This document shows, in pieces, positions 18,601 through 24,970 of a stretch of DNA of 42,936 nucleotides (position 1 is its first letter; each line of letters starts with the position of its first letter). The notes below the pieces were generated by a model that saw nothing but the letters and a program-made list of their open reading frames with translations, searched no databases and was not told where the DNA came from. Source of the stretch: Cryobacterium sp. M96. Lineage in GTDB: Bacteria > Actinomycetota > Actinomycetes > Actinomycetales > Microbacteriaceae. The stretch lies in NCBI RefSeq assembly GCF_002929845.1, contig NZ_PJJS01000027.1, positions 1 to 42,936 on the forward strand, written 5' to 3'. Made by a program: the position numbers and the translations under genes.

Positions 18601-18683
18601 CCGCGACGGCGGCCAAGGCTGCGGCGACCCGGGCGGCCACCGCGGCCGCGAAGGCCGCGACCCAGGCGTCGTCGCTGTCGTGA
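15660..18683 (+). CDS. topA: DNA topoisomerase I
   Basis: A 1007-residue type IA topoisomerase that relaxes negative supercoils. The Toprim domain is at 1-120 (VIVESPTK, then TDEDREGEAIAWHL). The catalytic segment YITYMRTDSPS is at 324-334 with nucleophile Tyr327. C-terminal topoisomerase repeats carry the repeated GRFGPYV/GKFGPYL motif. The last 100 residues are Lys/Ala-rich with KKAPAKK-type repeats, the basic tail found in actinobacterial TopA and needed there for processivity by family knowledge. The start is GTG at 15660, preceded by AAAGAGGAG at 15648-15656. An upstream in-frame ATG would add 18 residues across the Shine-Dalgarno and is rejected. The stop overlaps tmk (GTGA). Confidence 0.97.
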   Translation: MPGTKKLVIVESPTKMKSIAAYLGDGYEVLSSVGHIRDLIEPKNLPPELKKGPLGKFSVDVENGFEPYYVVSDAKKKTVAELKRAMKNADELLLATDEDREGEAIAWHLLQVLQPKVPVKRMVFHEITKEAILQAKDNTRDLDTALVDAQETRRILDRIYGYEISPVLWRKVGPGLSAGRVQSAATRLVVERERERLAFVSAGYWDLIAQLATGASRADSAFQSKLVRLGGERIASGGDFDDLGRLKPKVTAVTLDEASALALATALKEPSVALTVTKVTAKPYRRSPAAPFTTSTLQQEAARKLRFTARQTMSVAQSLYENGYITYMRTDSPSLSQQAITAARTQAAALYGPETVPDKPRLYKGKSKNAQEAHEAIRPSGDTFRTPSALASTLRGNDFKLYDLIWKRTVASQMADATGSTASVTIAAGPTGTSTHPATSGVLAEFAASGTVITFRGFMLAYEESRDEERNAPTDATESKLPPLEEGQKLTLLDVEAKGHETTPAARYTEASLVKKLEELGIGRPSTYASIISTITERGYVTPRGQSLVPNWIAFSVVRLLEEYFSDLVEYDFTAEMEDDLDRIADGKADRVDWLTSFYFGSDKHRGLRQVIDNLGEIDARSINSMPIGDDITLRIGKYGPYLEVIDPGAAPDAPPRRVNIPPNLAPDELTPAKARELIDAPVITDRVIGENPENGKRIVAKDGRFGPYVTELEPEVEVVEPGETIDPVTGEVTLLADSAAAEAASTTKTTAAAAKPKRKPPAKKVAAVKPRTASLFKTMDLATIDLDTALHLLALPRVVGLDPETGAEITAQNGKFGPYLKKGVDTRSLTSEDQIFEIDLAGAVDLYAQPKYGARRASSALKEFEAPDPESGKAIKIKDGRFGAYVTDGITNATIPKAETVEEVDFDRAVQLLADKRAKGPAVKKAPAKKAPAKKTAVKKAPAKKTAVRKAPARKSAVKKPTPSGATTTVRAQRTPAQKAATAAKAAATRAATAAAKAATQASSLS
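18431..18545. repeat. Degenerate Lys/Ala-encoding tandem repeat in topA
   Basis: Repeats of AAGAAGGCSCCGGC type (units of 15-24 bp) encode the KKAPAKK / KKTAVKKAPAKK tail. Such tails evolve by repeat slippage and their length varies between strains. Confidence 0.75.
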
Positions 18684-19336
18684 CCCGAGAAGTTCCGGAA
18701 GCCGTGACCGGTCCCGCCGCTGCCGGGCTGTTCATCACCCTCGAGGGTGGTGACGGGAGCGGCAAGACGACCCAGTCGGAGCTTCTCACCGACTGGCTCC
18801 GGCAGAGCGGGCGCACCGTGCTGCGCACCCGCGAGCCCGGCGGAACGGATGTCGGCGGCGCCATCCGTGAGATCGTGCTGCACCACCGCGGTGAGATCGC
18901 ACCGCGGGCCGAGGCGCTCCTCTACGCCGCCGACCGGGCCCAGCACATCGCGACCGCGGTGCGGCCGGCGCTCGCCCGAGGCGAAGTGGTGATCCAGGAC
19001 CGCTATCTGGACTCATCCGTCGCCTACCAGGGTGCCGGACGGGTGCTCGACGCCACCCCGGTGCGTGATCTGTCGCTCTGGGCGGCGGAGGGACTGTTGC
19101 CCGCGCTGACCGTGCTGCTCGACCTCGACGAGACCGTGGCGCGCGGCCGCCTCGACGCTGAGAACAAGCCCTTCGACCGGCTCGAGGCGGAGAAGAGCGA
19201 CTTTCACCGCCGGGTGCGCGCCGCGTTCCTCGCCCTGGCCGACGCCGAGCCGGAGCGGTTTCTGGTCGTGGACGCCGGGCGTCCGGTGGCCGAGATCGCC
19301 GCCGTCATCCGCGACCGGGTCGCCGCGCTGCTCTAG
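18680..19336 (+). CDS. tmk: Thymidylate kinase
   Basis: A 218-residue dTMP kinase that makes dTDP for DNA synthesis. The P-loop GGDGSGKT is at 23-30, the DRY motif is VIQDRYLDSSVAYQG, and the LID-proximal FDRLEAEKSDFHRRVRAAFL segment is typical. A 15-residue N-terminal extension precedes the usual start. The GTG start overlaps the topA stop by four bases, so it is coupled to topA. The topA-tmk-holB order is common in Actinobacteria. Confidence 0.95.
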   Translation: MTREVPEAVTGPAAAGLFITLEGGDGSGKTTQSELLTDWLRQSGRTVLRTREPGGTDVGGAIREIVLHHRGEIAPRAEALLYAADRAQHIATAVRPALARGEVVIQDRYLDSSVAYQGAGRVLDATPVRDLSLWAAEGLLPALTVLLDLDETVARGRLDAENKPFDRLEAEKSDFHRRVRAAFLALADAEPERFLVVDAGRPVAEIAAVIRDRVAALL

Positions 19337-19343
19337 GGATGGT

Positions 19344-19406
19344 GTGAACGGATGTCCGAGGCCGCTGCGGCCCGGCGGCCCGCCGCTGCGGCGGCATCCG
19401 TTTCAC
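19344..19406. repeat. GC-rich hairpin after tmk
   Basis: GTGAACGGATG (19344-19354) pairs with CATCCGTTTCAC (19395-19406) with one bulged base. The interior also folds on itself. It begins 8 bp after the tmk stop. No U-tract follows, so it may act as a Rho-type pause, a 3'-end stabiliser, or be another mobile foldback. Confidence 0.55.
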
Positions 19407-19438
19407 GCGCGGGCTCGCCGTGCGCCGTGCGCCGTGCG

Positions 19439-19515
19439 AATTCGACGGAGATTTTGGCCCTGGACCCCGTTATCGGCCCCAAACCGGCCGTTTTCGGCAA
19501 AATCTCCGTCGAATT
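19439..19515. repeat. F1-family foldback repeat, copy 1
   Basis: Perfect 18-bp arms AATTCGACGGAGATTTTG (19439-19456) and CAAAATCTCCGTCGAATT (19498-19515) flank a 41-nt centre. The right arm is followed by GGTTCG, as in copy 4. It is intergenic between tmk and holB. Confidence 0.9.
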
Positions 19516-19655
19516 GGTTCGGCACCAGGCGCGGTGCTGCGCCGGCTGGACGGAATGCGCCGACTGGACGGGCCCTGCCGGGGGCGCAACCAGCTGACGG
19601 CGCCGGCTGGACGAGCTCTAAGCCCTCTGTCACCGACGAAAGGTACTCTGGTCCG

Positions 19656-20819
19656 ATGACTGTGTGGGATGGCCTGACGGGTCAGGCGAGAGCGATCGCG
19701 ATCTTCCGCGCGGCGGCCGAACGTCCGAGTGACGGAGACGCCGAGGCGCGCGCCGGGTCGGCCATGACGCACGCCTGGCTGATCACCGGGCCGCCCGGCT
19801 CGGGCCGCTCCAACCTCGCGTTCGCCTTCGCGACCGCGCTGCTCAGTCCCGGCACCGAGGCCGGTGACGAGAGCGCCCGCCGCCTGGTCGACGCCCGGAC
19901 GCATCCCGACCTGACCGTGCTCTCCACCGAGGGCGTCATCATCAAGATGGACTCGGTCAAAGAGGCCGTGAAGCGCTCGCAGTACTCACCGTCGGTGGGC
20001 CGTTACCGGGTGGTCGTGGTCGAAGACGCCGATCGCATGGTCGAGCGCACCTCCAACGTTCTGCTCAAGGCTTTGGAAGAGCCGCCGGAGCGCACCGTGT
20101 GGATTCTCTGCGCTCCCAGCGAGGCTGACCTGCTGCCCACGATCCGGTCCCGCGTGCGATCGGTGCGGTTGCGGGTGCCGAGCATCGACGACGTCGCCGA
20201 GCTGCTCGTGGCCCGGGACGGTGTCGACCGGGCCACCGCGGAACGAGCCGCTCGGGAGGCGCAGAGCCACATCGGCATGGCCCGCCGCCTGGCGACGAAC
20301 CCCGAGGCGCGAGCGCGACGCGAGGAGACCCTGCGGGCGGCCCTCGGCATCCGCGGCGTGTCGGCGGCGGTGAATGCGGCGGCCCGGCTGCTCGCCATCG
20401 CCGGTGACGACGCGAAGGCGATCACGCTCGAGCGCGACGCCGCCGAGCGTGAGGGCGTGTTGCGCTCCCTGGGCGTCGAGCCGGGACAGTCGGTCCCGCC
20501 CGGCCTGCGCAGCCAGATCAAGGCCCTCGAAGATGACCAGAAGCGGAGGGCCACCCGCAGCCTCCGCGACGGGATCGACCGCATCCTGGTCGACCTCACC
20601 TCGCTGTACCGCGACGTGATCATGGTGCAGCTCGGCCGGGAGACCAGCGTCATCAACCGGGAACTCCTCACGGAGGTGCGGGCGGCGGGAACCGTCTGTG
20701 CGCCCGCCGCCACGCTCTTCACCCTGGACGCGATCGCCCAAGCCCGGCAGCGGATCGAATCGAACGTGGCGCCGGCGCTGGCCCTCGAGGCCATGCTCGT
20801 ATCGGCAATCCGCCGGTGA
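19656..20819 (+). CDS. holB: DNA polymerase III subunit delta' (clamp loader)
   Basis: A 387-residue AAA+ family subunit of the clamp loader that loads the beta sliding clamp. The P-loop position reads GPPGSGRS (45-52), with Arg replacing the Lys, as fits a non-ATPase delta'. The segments VVVVEDADRM and NVLLKALEEPPERTVWIL, followed by TIRSRVRSV, are typical. The zinc-binding Cys residues usually found between the P-loop and the Walker B region are absent: the corresponding stretch (65-85) has no Cys at all. The SRC box also reads SRV. The start is the ATG at 19656, with GAAAGG at 19638-19643. Confidence 0.93.
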   Translation: MTVWDGLTGQARAIAIFRAAAERPSDGDAEARAGSAMTHAWLITGPPGSGRSNLAFAFATALLSPGTEAGDESARRLVDARTHPDLTVLSTEGVIIKMDSVKEAVKRSQYSPSVGRYRVVVVEDADRMVERTSNVLLKALEEPPERTVWILCAPSEADLLPTIRSRVRSVRLRVPSIDDVAELLVARDGVDRATAERAAREAQSHIGMARRLATNPEARARREETLRAALGIRGVSAAVNAAARLLAIAGDDAKAITLERDAAEREGVLRSLGVEPGQSVPPGLRSQIKALEDDQKRRATRSLRDGIDRILVDLTSLYRDVIMVQLGRETSVINRELLTEVRAAGTVCAPAATLFTLDAIAQARQRIESNVAPALALEAMLVSAIRR

Positions 20820-20850
20820 CCGAGAACACGTCCCAGAAAAGGGGAATCCG

Positions 20851-22404
20851 TTGACCAGACGAACTCGCGTGCGCACCCTGTCGGCGCGTGCCAGGGCCAC
20901 CGCCCTGGCACTGGTGCTCGCCATGGGCCTCAGCGGCTGCGTGCCGCTGTTCCTGCCGGGGCAGGCGCCGACCACCTCGGTCCCGACCGGGGAGAAGGTC
21001 GACGCCGACCTCGAACCGTTCTATGACCAGGTGCTGAAGTGGGCGGACTGCGACTCCGGCCTGCAGTGCACCACGGCTTCGGCGCCGCTCGACTGGGCCG
21101 ACCCGGGCAGCGGCGAGACGGTCGACCTGGCGCTGGTGCGGCATCCGGCCACGGGCACCCGGGTGGGTTCCCTGCTGGTCAATCCCGGAGGCCCCGGCGG
21201 CTCCGGTTACGACTTCGTGAAGGATTCCCTCGACTACGCCACGGATGCGAAGCTGCAGGCCGGTTTCGACGTCGTCGGTTTCGACCCGCGCGGGGTGGGC
21301 CGTTCCTCGGCGGTGAGCTGTTACGAACCGGCTGAGATGGACGAGTACCTCTACGGCTTGCCCGCCGCGGTGCGGGGGAGCGACGCCTGGATCCAGGAGC
21401 TGTCGACGGCCGCCGTCGACTTCGGGGCCGCCTGCCAGGAGAATACCGGCGCCCTGCTCGCACACGTCGACAGCCTCAGCGCAGCCCGCGACCTCGACCT
21501 GCTGCGCGCCGCGCTCGGTGACGAGAAGCTCAACTTCCTCGGCTACTCCTACGGCACCTTCCTCGGTGCGACCTACGCGGACCTCTACCCCGAGCGGGTC
21601 GGACGCCTCGCCCTCGACGGCGCCCTCGACCCGTCCACCAGCAACGCCGATGTGACCCGGGTGCAGGCCACCGGGTTCGAGAACGCGCTGCGCTCCTATC
21701 TGGCCGACTGCCTGGCCGGCGAGGAGTGCCCCTTCGATGGCACCGTCGACGAGGCCATGACTACCATCGGAGCCCTGCTCGCCTCGGTTGACGTCAGCCC
21801 GATCACGGCCACCGACGGCCGTCGACTCGGCGCGAACACGCTGCTCACCGCCATCATCTACCCGCTCTACCAGGCCACCGCGTGGCCGAACCTGAGCGAG
21901 ATGTTCGCGAGCGTTCTGCAGGGCGATGCCGACATGGCCTTCCAGTTCGCGGACGGCTACAATGGCCGGTCCGCCGACGGCACCTACCGCGACAACGCGA
22001 CCGAGGCCTTTCTGGCAATCAACTGCGTGGACTACAGCTACAACGACGATCCCGCCTCGATGCGCGCGCAGGCCGCCGAGATCGAACAGGCCGCCCCGAC
22101 GATCGGCAAGTACATGGCGTTCGGCGACATCGGCTGCGCCAACTGGCCCTACCAGTTTGACGGGGAGCGGTCCGAGATCGCCGCCGAGGGGGCCGACCCG
22201 ATCCTGGTCATCGGCACCACCAACGACCCGGCCACACCCTATGTGTGGGCCGAGAACCTGTCGGAGCAGCTCGCCAGCGGCCACCTCGTCACCTTCACCG
22301 GCGAAGGGCACACCGCCTACAACAAATCGAACGACTGTGTGAACTCGGCCGTCGACGATTACCTGCTGAAGGGCACGGTGCCGGCCGAAGACCCGATGTG
22401 CTGA
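20851..22404 (+). CDS. Secreted TAP-type alpha/beta hydrolase (lipoprotein peptidase)
   Basis: A 517-residue exported serine hydrolase of the tripeptidyl aminopeptidase family. The lipoprotein signal peptide ends at LSGC (Cys30). The alpha/beta-hydrolase triad is Ser233 in GYSYG, Asp459 in NDPATP and His487 in GEGHTAYN. The oxyanion loop NPGGPGGSG and a C-terminal TAP-like domain are present. The start is TTG at 20851 because AAAAGGGGA lies at 20837-20845; a GTG at 20869 is an alternative. It is 31 bp after holB and may share its transcript. The ribosome site is G-rich and complementary to part of the 6C loop. Substrate probably small peptides or ester-linked envelope compounds. Confidence 0.88.
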   Translation: MTRRTRVRTLSARARATALALVLAMGLSGCVPLFLPGQAPTTSVPTGEKVDADLEPFYDQVLKWADCDSGLQCTTASAPLDWADPGSGETVDLALVRHPATGTRVGSLLVNPGGPGGSGYDFVKDSLDYATDAKLQAGFDVVGFDPRGVGRSSAVSCYEPAEMDEYLYGLPAAVRGSDAWIQELSTAAVDFGAACQENTGALLAHVDSLSAARDLDLLRAALGDEKLNFLGYSYGTFLGATYADLYPERVGRLALDGALDPSTSNADVTRVQATGFENALRSYLADCLAGEECPFDGTVDEAMTTIGALLASVDVSPITATDGRRLGANTLLTAIIYPLYQATAWPNLSEMFASVLQGDADMAFQFADGYNGRSADGTYRDNATEAFLAINCVDYSYNDDPASMRAQAAEIEQAAPTIGKYMAFGDIGCANWPYQFDGERSEIAAEGADPILVIGTTNDPATPYVWAENLSEQLASGHLVTFTGEGHTAYNKSNDCVNSAVDDYLLKGTVPAEDPMC

Positions 22405-22449
22405 GCATCCGCCTGGCTGCAGATTTGCGCGCTGTGTAAGAATTGAGGC

Positions 22450-23088
22450 ATGTCGCTGCACCACGAGGAACCGGGCCTACGCGAACGTAAGCGGCTCGCA
22501 ACGCGACGCGCCATCCAGCGCGCCGTGTTGACGCTCTCCTGCGAGCGGGGGCTCGAGAAGGTGACCGTCGAGGACATCAGCCGGCTCGCCGATGTGTCGC
22601 CGCGCACCTTCTTCAACTACTTCCCCTCGAAGGATGCCGCGCTGGTCGGCGACGAACTCGACCTCGCGTCCGAAGAGCAGATCGAGGCCTTCGTGCACGG
22701 CGGCCGCGATGGGGACATCCTGGCCCAGCTGGCCGCGCTGCTCTCGGTCAGCCTCAGGAACACCGAGGGTGACCGGGAGATCCACCAGCTGCGGCGTCAG
22801 GTCATGAAGGAGAATCCCTACCTGTTCGGGATGCGGATGGCCACCCTGCGCAACTTCGAGGGTCGACTGCAGGAGATCGTCACCCGGCGCTTCGTCGTCG
22901 ACCACCCCGAGCTCGGCGCCGGCTCGGCGCAGCTTGAGCAGCGGGCGCTCCTGTTCACCATGGTGGCCGTGGCTGCGCTCCGCCACGCCTGGCGGTGCTG
23001 GGCCGACTCCGACGCGGCCCGCCCCCTGGCCACGCACGTCGCGGCATCCTTCGCGGACCTGTACGAGATGACCCTGAAGACCAGCTAG
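22450..23088 (+). CDS. TetR family transcriptional regulator
   Basis: A 212-residue repressor. The N-terminal HTH spans about residues 20-65, with KVTVEDISRLADVSPRTFFNYFPSKDAAL as the helix-turn-helix and following helix (here read in two parts, positions 37-65). The C terminus is all-helical ligand/dimer domain (TetR_C_17-like in pattern). The ATG at 22450 is preceded by TAAGAATTGAGGC, which could be a -10 element with a leaderless start. It sits 45 bp after the TAP hydrolase. The target is unknown; the hydrolase and itself are candidates. Confidence 0.9.
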   Translation: MSLHHEEPGLRERKRLATRRAIQRAVLTLSCERGLEKVTVEDISRLADVSPRTFFNYFPSKDAALVGDELDLASEEQIEAFVHGGRDGDILAQLAALLSVSLRNTEGDREIHQLRRQVMKENPYLFGMRMATLRNFEGRLQEIVTRRFVVDHPELGAGSAQLEQRALLFTMVAVAALRHAWRCWADSDAARPLATHVAASFADLYEMTLKTS

Positions 23089-23133
23089 ACTTTGTAGCTG
23101 TGTCCGAGGTTTTCCGAGAGGAATAATCGTGAC

Positions 23134-23209
23134 GCCGCCTTAGCTCAGTCGGTAGAGCGTCTCACTCGTAATGAGAAGGTCATCAGTTCGATTCTGATAG
23201 GCGGCTCCA
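23134..23209 (+). tRNA. tRNA-Thr (anticodon CGT)
   Basis: The acceptor GCCGCCT/AGGCGGC, D stem GCTC/GAGC, anticodon stem TCTCA/TGAGA with loop CTCGTAA (anticodon CGT), and T stem ATCAG/CTGAT are complete. The discriminator is T and CCA is encoded (23207-23209). It decodes ACG threonine codons. Confidence 0.97.
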
Positions 23210-23399
23210 TCTCAACTCAGGCAGCCGTGGCTTTCGCTCGTGCCGCGCACGCCCGGCACGCAAGTGCTCACCGCGAAGTCACCCGAATCGCGTACAGGGG
23301 CGTTGGGCTCGTGGCCGGGACGAAATCGACCGCCTCATCGACCGAAGTCGCCTCACCCGCGTGGTCGCCAACCGCAACCTCGCGGAAAGCCACTTAGTG

Positions 23400-23420
23400 C
23401 ACGCACGCACGCACGCACGC
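23400..23420. repeat. ACGC simple-sequence repeat
   Basis: Five head-to-tail ACGC units. It is non-coding here. A slippage-prone tract. Confidence 0.85.
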
Positions 23421-23508
23421 GGCGCGGCTCATCGAGCTGATACCGCCCTACTGAGCCCGCAACCTGAGGCTGACTGAGCCGACCGGGGCATCCGTCGTCA
23501 CGTAAACG

Positions 23509-23571
23509 CGGAGATTTTCGGGAAACGCCGGTTCTACGGCCCGGCCGAGCGGCGTGTTGCGAAAATCTCCG
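23509..23571. repeat. F1-family foldback repeat, variant copy 2
   Basis: The arms CGGAGATTTTCG (23509-23520) and CGAAAATCTCCG (23560-23571) are perfect. The outer part of the arm differs from the other F1 copies, but the distance between GGAGATTTT and AAAATCTCC is 43 nt, exactly as in all the others. Confidence 0.75.
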
Positions 23572-23666
23572 GAGTCACCGTGCTGTCCCCACGGATGCCC
23601 GGTGCCGGGCCGCCGGACCAGGTCGCCGGGTCGTGACGGGCTCGGCCGCCGGCCGCCCGCGATCGC

Positions 23667-23672
23667 TAGGCT
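23667..23672 (+). promoter_or_regulatory. -10 element of a leaderless transcript
   Basis: TAGGCT ends six bases before the ATG at 23679, which puts the predicted transcription start at or next to the A of the start codon. No Shine-Dalgarno is present. Confidence 0.6.
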
Positions 23673-23678
23673 GATCCC

Positions 23679-24677
23679 ATGACCGACACAACCCGCACCG
23701 ACACTATTCGCTGGGGAATCCTGGCCACGGGCGGGATCGCCCACGCATTCACGGACGACCTCGTCCGGAACGGTTTTCAGGTGCAGGCGGTCGGTTCCCG
23801 CTCGCAGGCGTCGGCGGATGCCTTCGCGGCCGAGTTCGGCATTCCCACGGCTCATCCGAGCTACGAGGCCCTGGCCGCGGACCCGGATGTCGATATCATC
23901 TACATTTCGACCCCGCATCCGTTTCACGCCGAGAACGCCAAGCTCGCCCTGAATGCCGGCAAGCATGTTCTGATCGAGAAGCCGATCACCCTGAACGGCG
24001 CCGAGGCCCGCGAGGTCGTCGACCTCGCCGCGACCCTGGGGCTGCTGGTGCTCGAGGGAATGTGGACCCGGTTCCTGCCGCACATGGTGCGCATCCGCGA
24101 GATCCTCGCCGAGGGCACCCTCGGCGACGTGCGCACCCTGATCGCCGATCACACCCAGGACCTGCCGGATGACCCGGCGCACCGGCTGAACGCCATGCAC
24201 CTGGGCGGCGGGGCGCTCCTCGACCTCGGCATCTACCCGCTCACCTTCGCGTCCGAACTGTTCGGACGCCCCGAGACGATCCTCGCGACCGCCACCTTCA
24301 AGGCCACCGGCGCCGACGCGCAGATCGCCACGACCTTCCGCTACGCGGGCGGGCAGATCGCCCAGACCCTGTCGGCCAGCAACACCACCGGCCCGAACAC
24401 GGCCACCATCCTCGGCACGCTGGGCCGCATCGACATCGACCGGGTCTGGTACTCGCCCACGGACTTCCGGGTGCTCAACAGCGCGAACGAGGTCATCGAG
24501 ACCTTCACCGCCGAGATCAACGGGCGCGGCATGCACTACCAGGCGGCCGAAGCGGAGCAACTGATCCGGGCCGGCAAGATCTCGAGCGACATCCTGCCGG
24601 TCGAGGAAGTGGTGGCGATCATGGAGACGCTCGACCTGGTGCGCGCGCAAATCGGCCTGCGGTACCCCGGGGAGTAA
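23679..24677 (+). CDS. Gfo/Idh/MocA family NAD(P)-dependent oxidoreductase
   Basis: A 332-residue sugar or cyclitol dehydrogenase-like enzyme. The N-terminal Rossmann fold begins IRWGILATGGIAHAF (the glycine pattern is GILATGGIA instead of GxGxxG). The NAD-domain end has HVLIEKPITLN with the conserved Glu-Lys-Pro. The C-terminal domain includes GGGALLDLGIYPL, which carries the Asp/His-type catalytic region. The translation start is set by the leaderless promoter TAGGCT. Nothing nearby identifies the substrate. Confidence 0.9.
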   Translation: MTDTTRTDTIRWGILATGGIAHAFTDDLVRNGFQVQAVGSRSQASADAFAAEFGIPTAHPSYEALAADPDVDIIYISTPHPFHAENAKLALNAGKHVLIEKPITLNGAEAREVVDLAATLGLLVLEGMWTRFLPHMVRIREILAEGTLGDVRTLIADHTQDLPDDPAHRLNAMHLGGGALLDLGIYPLTFASELFGRPETILATATFKATGADAQIATTFRYAGGQIAQTLSASNTTGPNTATILGTLGRIDIDRVWYSPTDFRVLNSANEVIETFTAEINGRGMHYQAAEAEQLIRAGKISSDILPVEEVVAIMETLDLVRAQIGLRYPGE

Positions 24678-24970
24678 GCGGGAGTCCGTGCGCTGTGCTC
24701 CGGTCGATAATCTGACCAGTAGAGCGGGAGGGGGCAGAATGGCGCTGCGTGGATCCAGTGGTGGTGTCACGAACCGGCCTCACCGCCCCCATACGTGGCC
24801 GTTGCGGCTCCTCGGCGCGCTGGTCGCGTGCTCCGTCGTCGAGCCGCTCGAGTTCGTTCCGCCCGTCGGATGACGCCACCCCCCGTTTTGGGGTGGTCGT
24901 ACTCGGGGGCGTTGGTCCATCGGCCCATGACGGCTCGGCTAGCGTGTACGCAACGGGAGCGGGGGATCCG
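24678..24970. other. 293-bp upstream region of the GGDEF-EAL gene
   Basis: No gene is supported. A possible -10 TAGCGT lies at 24940-24945, followed by GGGAGCGGGGG before the ATG at 24971. A GATAAT at 24707-24712 could serve a longer transcript. The ribosome binding region has five consecutive G residues and could pair with the 6C RNA loop. Confidence 0.4.

Larger units (their letters stand above)
19337..19655. other. Gene-free 319-bp gap between tmk and holB with two large hairpins
   Basis: No gene is supported. The gap holds a GC-rich hairpin at 19344-19406 (GTGAACGGATG pairing with CATCCGTTTCAC, and a CCGCTGCGG-rich interior) and an F1 foldback at 19439-19515. These split an otherwise tight topA-tmk-holB cluster. 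Confidence 0.65.
23210..23678. other. 469-bp gap with F1 variant and ACGC repeat; possible gene remnant
   Basis: No intact gene is supported. The gap holds an ACGC simple repeat (23400-23420) and an F1 variant foldback (23509-23571). One plus frame is open to a stop at 23475-23477 and includes DEIDRLIDRSRLTRVV and NRNLAESHLVHAR, which look protein-like but have no start codon or Shine-Dalgarno. It may be the tail of a decayed gene. Confidence 0.5.

Noticed and set aside
24740..24871. Small open frame upstream of the GGDEF-EAL gene starting with ATG
   Set aside because: No conserved-looking content, and it ends before the real start; probably untranslated leader sequence.
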